From Calliopum simillimum (lineage: Eukaryota > Arthropoda > Insecta > Diptera > Lauxaniidae), in the NCBI GenBank assembly GCA_951812925.1, contig OX638368.1, forward strand, positions 117,761,309 through 117,825,308: 64,000 nucleotides of DNA, written 5' to 3'. The notes under the pieces were generated by a model. It was not told the origin of the DNA and did not search any database. It was given only the letters and a program-made list of their open reading frames with translations. The position numbers were made by a program, and so were the translations under genes. Shown in pieces: positions 58,196-64,000 of this stretch. The first letter of the stretch is position 1. Every line of letters begins with the position of its first letter.

Positions 58196-59305
58196 GGGGA
58201 ATGTCGTCAGGGTTAGGCCTCTTTTTAACTTTCCTCTGTATCTTTTTTATATATTCGAATATTACCAAATTATTTATCTTATTTAAAAGTTTGGACCCTA
58301 AGAAAAAAAGTAGTCAGGGTTGGGCCACCACCTAATATCGATGAAATATGTACTTAAATAGTGTGTATTGTTTTTCATTCAATTATACAAAATTTCCATG
58401 AGAAATCTACATAATAACATTAATCTGAATCGCAATTTGGGCATACATAGTAACTTTTTGTGAGATTGACACACTTCAAGTGCACGTCTCGCTTGCATTC
58501 AATGCATGCGATTGAATTGTTTCGATGCAGTTCCGCGAGCATCGGTTTCAAGCATATAATGCAGAAGTCTTGATCCACATCTTTCTTGTGCTTTTTTCGG
58601 TGGACGACATCGTTTAGCGGGTGTTGTTTTTGCGTTCGATTTTTTCGCGTCCGATTTCGGAAGTTTTTTAGGCGTTTTCGAAGCATCGCGCATATGTTGC
58701 TTTTCACATAACCTTTAGTGGTTCTCTGGGGAGGTTAAGAACGTGTTTTTCATTGGGTGGCGCTCCCGATTAGATTTCACTGTTGGCGCGACCGCTTCTA
58801 GAGGCCCGACCAAAGACAAAATCGTAGAAAGGATGGACTCATGTTCTGTGTTCCGAAAAACCGATTGGGTAATGTTATTTTACTGATTCGAAATAAAAAT
58901 TGATGTGGCCCAACCCTGACGACAAGCATGTTTTTCGATCGCTCAATACTACATGCGAACAGGTTAGGGAATCGAACTTTCCCTTTGGGAACTTGTTAAT
59001 GGTTCACCCCTTAATGGATATATTATATACTTTCTTTTGTGGTGGCATTGTTATTTTCCAAGTTTTGAGCCATTTTTCACTGCTATTACAAAATTTTTTG
59101 AACTATCGAAAACAACACAAAGGCACAAAAATTTTTACTGACAATCCCGGTGACAAGCAATGCTTAAAAAAGTTTTTTGGCATCGAGAAAAATAATTCGA
59201 CACTATAACGTAGATGGCAGCTCGTGTCATATACGGGAAATAGCAGTGGCCCAACCCTGACAGCGGCCCAACCCTGACAGCGGCCCAACCCTGACGACAT
59301 TCCCC
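58196..59305 (-). mobile_element. pogo-like element 3, 1110 bp, TA-flanked
   Basis: The ends begin GGGGAATGTCGTCAGGGTTR on the left and the inverse on the right, flanked by TA at 58194-58195 and 59306-59307. The end word CAGGGTTGGGCC is iterated: once at about 58316, once at 58905 (inverse) and three times in tandem at about 59250-59300. A zinc-finger tail lies on the minus strand. Excision rejoins the Jockey-like LINE frame. Confidence 0.85.
58420..58707 (-). pseudogene. AT-hook and zinc-finger tail of pogo-like element 3
   Basis: The minus-strand frame of 95 residues ends at 58420. Its C-terminal half has FCIICLKPM, NNSIACIECKRDVHLKCVNL and YYVCPNCD: four C-x2-C pairs with a His, a PHD-like metal-binding pattern. 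In an overlapping frame (58499-58693) the preceding part reads KTTPAKRCRPPKKAQE, close to an AT-hook (KRGRPPKK), so a frameshift separates the two halves. This is the tail of a larger transposase whose DDE core is not present. The zinc-finger half itself looks well preserved. Confidence 0.7.
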
Positions 59306-59390
59306 TATATTAAAAGATGTGCTCTAGAGATATCAATAATCTGGTTCCATCCATTGTTATTTTCTTTTGCATCACTAAGGCGTCGCACAG

Positions 59391-60119
59391 AGGTATTTTT
59401 CGGGAAAAAAATAGAAGAATTGCTTCAATCATAATGAAATTTTGCATGCTTAATTAAATATAGCTAGTAAAGAAATGCACTTTGCAATGCTTAAATCAAA
59501 TCCGGACTCAAAAGATCAAGACCAAGACTAAATTTGCTAATCACTAATTTTGTAGGACTTTGAACTATTTTTAGTAAGAAGCTTTTTGTGGGCGGATAGT
59601 TCTTTGCTCCGGTCACAAAATATTCTTAGAATGTTCATGATTTTTGCTTGTGAGAAAAGTTAGTTGCGAAGGTTAAATCCATTGGTATGATAAATGTACT
59701 ACCGAATTCAAGGAAATTTAACAAATATTTAAAAAGAAAATTATAAAAGGGTAGGTCAATAGGACTTTTTTCGTACTAACATGGCCGACAAAGTCAAACA
59801 AGGAAAAAAAAAATATAAACTTTAAAGGTCCAGAACTCTGCGAAATCTTTTAATCCCTATAAACTAAATATACTCTTAGAGAGCTCATACAATTAGCTAA
59901 AACTTTGCCATTAAAATGTTCTCTAAAACGCTAGGGTGACTCAAGAAAATTTTTTTTCTAAAACTAATCAGAAAATATGTTTTAACCATATAACTCCTCT
60001 GGGGTACATTTAAGACCCCACTCAGCTGCAATTTTTTGTTAGTCTAGGTCTCCTCTATCACCTCTATCAGAAGCTTTGAATCGGAAAAAATTCGTTATAT
60101 TTTACAGCCGCGAAAGCTG
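59391..60119. other. no gene recognised
   Basis: AT-rich; may include the decayed 5' part of the mariner that follows (GGGTAGGTCAATAGGACTTT near 59750 is a candidate left end). Confidence 0.35.
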
Positions 60120-60930
60120 ACAGAAAAAAATTTTTCCACATTATGGAGAAGGCATTTTATCGGAAAGGACAGTTGGATTGATGTAAAAGACGCATCTATG
60201 CCTGGTCAACCATGCACCGAAAAAGTGAACGAAATTCTTGAAAAGGTGAAGGAAGACCGAAACATTAGCAGTCGCGACATCACTGAGTGAATAAAATCTT
60301 ACAGACCGCTCTCGGTATGTGAATTTCTTCTGAAACGGAATGATCTCAAACCATTTTTGCACAGATTGGTTACTGGTGCTGGAAAATGGATAATATCTGA
60401 TAGTAATGTGTTAAAAAAAAAATTATGGTCAAAACTAGGTGAGCCTGCCCAAACCGACTCAAAGCCGGAACTGATGCCAACGAAGGTTATGCTTAATATT
60501 TGGTGGGATTGCAAGGGTCCTATGTACTACTAGCTGCTTTCACGTGGTCTAACGATTAACTCAGAACTGCACTGTCAACAGTTAACAAGATTGAATGAAA
60601 CGCTCAAGAAAGAACGTTTAGAATTAATCAATAGAAAGGGCATCGTCTTTCATCACGTCAACGCTAGACCACATACTTCTTTGGTGACCAGCCAAGAAAT
60701 GAGGGAGCTTGGCTGGGAAGTTTTGATGCATTTACCTACAGCCCAGAGACCTTGCACCTTCGAATTACCATTTGTTTCAGTCGTTGCAGAACTATCTTGA
60801 TGGCGTAAAATTGAAATCACTAGAGGATTGAAAAAAGATCTTGTCAGAGTTTTTCGAGCAGAAAGATAACGAAAGATGGGTCAATAACAATGGAAAATAT
60901 TTGTCTCGAAAAAGTTATTTTGATAAATAA
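60120..60930 (+). pseudogene. mariner transposase with all three catalytic Asp lost
   Basis: Plus-strand frames give DVKDASMPGQPCTEKVNEIL and KEDRNISSRDITE (DNA-binding part, 60180-60290), then after an apparent deletion LLKRNDLKPFLHRLVTGAGK (60325-60385), GEPAQTDSKPELMPTKVMLN, IVFHHVNARPHTSLVTSQEM (60641-60700), and in another frame APSNYHLFQSLQNYLDGVKL. The three catalytic positions GDEKW, HDNARPH and PSDYHLF read GAGKW, HVNARPH and PSNYHLF, so none of the acids is kept. It ends near 60930 beside AAAGTGAACTAAG-like sequence on the inverse strand. Dead mariner of uncertain subfamily. Confidence 0.85.
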
Positions 60931-61739
60931 AAAAAAATTAGTTAAACTTAGTTCACTTTTTACTCAACCTTATAATTTAATCCTTTGTAGAGAGTTGGAT
61001 GGTGCCTCGGAGGATAAGAATCTAATTGAAAATGTTTGAGGACAAAGTGTAATGGGGAAGATTATGGCTATCTAATGTCATAGAAAAAAATGAATTACAT
61101 AGACTATTTGCTGAAAAAGCGTGATATGTCAGATAGAAGGGTTTTCTGCATTTTGAAACAGGAATAGAATTCAAATGTTATAAAAATAAACCAAGTTTAG
61201 ATTCATAAAAAAGTGGTCCGGAACACACAAATTTGGCTATAAGATCGGGCACAATGTTATTAATAGTTTCAAAAAAAGCGCTGAAATTTGTAAGGATAAA
61301 TGATGTACAAGAACAATGCTAAATAAAGATACAAAAGTTAACTTACTGCATACTGAGAATGTTTAATCTTCGAACTTTTAAATAACCGACGGCAATTTCA
61401 TAAAAACAACTCTGGAGCTCAAGCTAATAAGATTACTTTCAACACTCGAAACAAAACTTAAGACAGGTTTTGTTAAAGCATTTGTGCTACCGGTAAGATA
61501 TGTTATCTTTTAAAGAATTAAAAAATTAAACTTTCAAAACAATAAAACGACAATAAAAAAAAAATTTTTATAGAAGCAAACTGTAGCGAAAATTTATCAT
61601 ATTCAAATTTAGTGCATGCCAATTAAAATGAACTCGTACACTTAAAATATTTGCTACCAGATTCAGCAGATAATTGCTTAATTAAATTATAGTGAATTAA
61701 AAGGAATGCAAATATCGCACAATAATTAAAAATTTGATT
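60931..61739. other. AT-rich, no gene recognised
   Basis: No coding signal or repeats identified. Confidence 0.45.
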
Positions 61740-62060
61740 TTTTTTCGAAATTTTGCAATAAAACTACACCACCATCACTGCTACCGACGACGCATCACAC
61801 AACAAAACACGACCGAGTGATATTTTTATTTTCGGCTAAAATTCTTTAGATTTCTAAAATATTTCACTAGATTTTTATTTAGAACACACTACACACTCTA
61901 TGGATACATCAAAATTTTATTATTTCTGACACAACAGAGAAGATGAGTTGTGCTGTCACGACGGTGATCCTCAGTTGTGGGCGCATTAACTAAGAAATCG
62001 GGATATGCGCGGCTACATTTTTCGTTAACAGCTGATGTGTCTTTTTTTTTTTTTTTTGAA
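61740..62060 (-). other. leader-like sequence on the minus strand, possible 5' exon
   Basis: On the minus strand the sequence is rich in GTGTTTTGTTGTGTG-like and AAATATTTTAG-like words and lacks any open frame, which resembles a fly 5' untranslated leader. CAGCTG and GC-richer DNA at 61950-62030 could be the promoter side. This is weak, composition-based evidence. Confidence 0.2.
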
Positions 62061-62261
62061 ATTCTGTCTTTCTTTTTTATTGTTTGTAGCAGTTTTTTTT
62101 TTTTTGTAATTTTTTTATGATACTTTGGTTCAGAGACCCAATAAACCGAGAGTAAAAGAACGAGTTAAAAGTCATAAAATTATTTACGGCCTCATTAAAT
62201 CATCATTATGACTTAAGTGACCTTGAATGTGAGAGAAAGAGGAGTAAAATCGTTATATTAC

Positions 62262-62306
62262 TGTTGTTGTTATTATTGTTGTCGTTGTTGTTGTTGTTGT
62301 TGTTTT
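62262..62306. repeat. (GTT)n microsatellite
   Basis: GTT triplets with ATT and GTC interruptions. Poly-T runs of 16 and 13 lie nearby at 62042 and 62093. Confidence 0.9.
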
Positions 62307-62309
62307 ATT

Positions 62310-63000
62310 GTATAGTATTGTATTATGTTGGCAATAAACGGTGTTTCTTTCCAACTACTTAAGTCTTTTTCATGTTTTTTCATTGTTATCATTTGTCAGT
62401 GAAATTATTATACGGGAATGTTACCTTTTCATTTTTTCTCTCTTCAGAAATTTAGCTTAATAGGTCAGTAGTCTACGTTTATGATTTACTGGACTAGTTA
62501 CTAGCTTTTTGTTGCAATAAATCAGTACATTGGGTTAATAGGTTTGTAGTTCAATCCAAGGACTAACACCAGTTGATTTGTATTTGTCACAGTATATTGT
62601 AAATGATCTCTTTGGGTAGATTAGTTTAATCTAAAATTGTATAAATATATTCTCACTTCACATAATATTTACACGAAATCATATGCGTTAAATGGTACCA
62701 ATTCAAATGGAACTGTACTTAGGTGGAGTATGAACACGCGTTAAGTCCTTTAGTCTGTGCGGAAACACGTTCAAGGAATTTGAGTAGCATTAGATTGTAC
62801 GGAGGCGGGTGAAATATGCTCGCAGGAATTTTTTATGATGATTAATGTACTTCCAACGCATTTTTTTTAAGCAACCAAATTTTATATTGATAAATATTTT
62901 GGTTTAAATCGGAAACTACAAGTATATCAGACCAATCAGCAGCTTCCAAACCTCAAGAAAGGTGAGCCATACAATTAAATTAAACGAAATAGTGTATTAA
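62310..63000. other. no gene recognised
   Basis: AT-rich DNA without coding signal. Confidence 0.45.
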
Positions 63001-63002
63001 TT

Positions 63003-63170
63003 GTATGATTCTAAGCGTCTTATGCCTTAGGAACTTTTTTCGTTAGATGTCTTGCTTTTGATTAAAAATGCGTTTTGCCGACCGCGAGCATTCAACAGCC
63101 GAAAACTCCTATTTAACAACCGAACCCTCCGTTTAGCATGAACCCATTTTAAAGCTTAAAAGTTGAGCTT
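63003..63170. repeat. third copy of the 7-8 kb fold-back arm
   Basis: GATTCTAAGCGTCTTATGCC, TTTTTTCGTTAGATG, GCGTTTTGCCGACCGCGAGC and GCCGAAAACTC align with 7658-7806 of the right arm in the same orientation at roughly three of four positions. The frame open in the 7.8-kb copy is broken here. Confidence 0.7.
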
Positions 63171-63192
63171 GCATTTAAAGTAAGCGGACGCT

Positions 63193-63271
63193 GATCTTCT
63201 AGATGTTCGGTAAAGTTCAATTGGATACCCCTTTTGGCCATATTAAGAGCTTTATCTAGGATATCGTCAAG
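63193..63271 (-). pseudogene. RTE-like LINE internal fragment
   Basis: GATCTTCTAGATGTTCGGTA and CCCCTTTTGGCC and CTAGGATATCGTCAAG match 53289-53369 closely. On the minus strand it encodes DDILDKALNMAKRG and NFTEHLED, the part just before the YADD box. Only about 80 bp remain. The copy lacks the usual 3' end, so it is a rearranged piece and not a simple 5' truncation. Confidence 0.85.
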
Positions 63272-63284
63272 CTTAATTTTTTTG

Positions 63285-64000
63285 CCACAGATCGTTCACT
63301 AGACGTGAAAAATTCAAAACGCATTTTTTGGTATGCAGAAATATTTAAATATGTCCATTGACCTCACAAAATAGAGTGAAGTGATTTTGGCGGGGGTTTG
63401 GGGGTAGCCCCCATACGAAAGATATGAACAAAACTCTATATCTCTGTACATGCAGTATCTATCATTACAAAACTCTGTAAAAAGGAGTACACTGCGTTTA
63501 CCAAAACCCCTGCACAAACTGGAGGAAATTGAACAAAGGGGCGCTGCGACCCCCATACAAAAACACCTCAATAGCTATATTTCTGCACTTGTAGCAGTTA
63601 TTGTTACAAAACTTTGTATACAAGAGTATACTGTGTTTACCAAACGCCTTCCTGCAAAAACTGGAGGAATTTAAACAAGGGTGCGTTGCACCCCCCATAC
63701 AAAAAAACATATCAATTGTTATATTTTTGGCCCTCTGGAGTTATTATTACAAAAGTTAACATTGAGAACGTGTATTTTATTTACTAAATACCATACGAAT
63801 AGACAGGGGGAAAAAATTTGGGGGCTTTGTACCCCTACATAAAAATACTTAAAATATTCTATTTATGAACCTTTATCATTATAAAATTTGGCACATAGCT
63901 GTACGTGTTATCTAAGTAACATGAGAAAAATTAAAAGAGGGGACGCTGAAATCGCCCCCCTACAAAAAACATTCGCAATATTTTACCTTTGCACCTAGTG
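63285..64000. repeat. tandem array, unit about 140 bp, continues past the edge
   Basis: Units share CTATATTTCTGCACTTGTAG-like, ATTATTACAAAACTTTGTA-like, GTTTACCAAA, CTGGAGGAATTTAAACAAGG-like and CCCCCATACAAAAAAAC words, at about 63420, 63568, 63718 and 63860, with a partial earlier unit from 63300. Short frames on both strands are products of the repeat. Confidence 0.88.

Larger units (their letters stand above)
57480..59390 (+). pseudogene. Jockey-like LINE reverse transcriptase remnant, interrupted
   Basis: On the plus strand: NLIHSFADDSSICHSIASES (57567-57628, FADD catalytic box), then IEFNAS-stop-NQCGLLSHRR (57690-57743), PIPPELDTGLIFGV, and FIVSLEHHRNVGCVTHFYK (58134-58190). These are conserved Jockey-clade segments in correct order. 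The frame is cut by pogo-like element 3 and resumes at 59306 with YIKRCALEIS up to about 59390. Sequence between LIFGV and the SLEH motif is shortened and frameshifted. Not functional. Confidence 0.75.

Noticed and set aside
1..64000. tRNA, rRNA, CRISPR arrays or bacterial-type operons
   Set aside because: None seen; codon-dense DNA is lacking and all signals are those of a eukaryotic repeat-rich region.

Overview
This window reads as non-coding, AT-rich DNA from a fly (a higher dipteran; a tephritid-like genome is plausible but not proven). The evidence is the CAA/CAG/GTT tracts, frequent TATGTA-type tracts, mariner elements of mellifera-like and DD41D type, R1-like, Jockey-like and RTE-like LINEs, and a TATACCCT/CCGTTTGTAACGC dispersed repeat of a kind common in flies. 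I found no intact host protein gene, tRNA, rRNA or CRISPR array. Almost every reading frame that looks meaningful belongs to a decayed transposon. Two stretches (1-850 on +, and about 61740-62060 on -) have the look of untranslated leader exons, so the window may be an intron or intergenic region of one or two host genes; that is inference.

Layout. 0-11 kb: leader-like sequence, a trinucleotide tract, a 26-bp perfect inverted repeat and a large fold-back repeat (7.0-8.1 kb) with a third copy at 63.0 kb. 11-17.4 kb: an R1-like LINE tail, then a long GAATTGACTTC minisatellite split by a second LINE tail that itself carries a 147-bp MITE. 19.6-21 kb: two further tandem arrays. 21.6-25.9 kb: a pogo-like element, a third LINE tail interrupted by a G-rich MITE, and a second copy of the 147-bp MITE split by an RTE-like LINE. 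26.4-29.7 kb: two dead mariners, one holding a palindromic piggyBac-like MITE. 30.4-34 kb: a Jockey-like LINE interrupted by a 991-bp piggyBac-like element and a 1248-bp CACTG-ended fold-back element; both boundaries can be fixed to the base. 37.4-42.9 kb: a MITE, a roughly 105-130-bp tandem array, an RTE-like fragment with a hAT-like insertion, and a satellite array matching the one at 19.7 kb in inverse orientation. 43-44.4 kb: a nearly intact DD41D mariner-like element broken by one stop codon. 46-48.5 kb: two more tandem arrays. 52.9-54.1 kb: an RTE-like reverse transcriptase with a YADD box and a Tc1-like remnant. 55.5-59.4 kb: two pogo-like elements, a fold-back element and a Jockey-like LINE. 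60-61 kb: a mariner that has lost all three catalytic aspartates. 63.3-64 kb: a tandem array running off the edge.

The genes do not form a pathway. What links them is insertion order: several copies sit inside older copies, and target-site duplications (TTA, TTAA, TA, TTTAACGA) together with restored reading frames let their relative ages be read. The most unusual theme is three different pogo-like families, each ending in GGG...CCC with TA duplications, each repeating its terminal motif inside the element, and each retaining pieces of a cysteine-rich zinc-finger tail.
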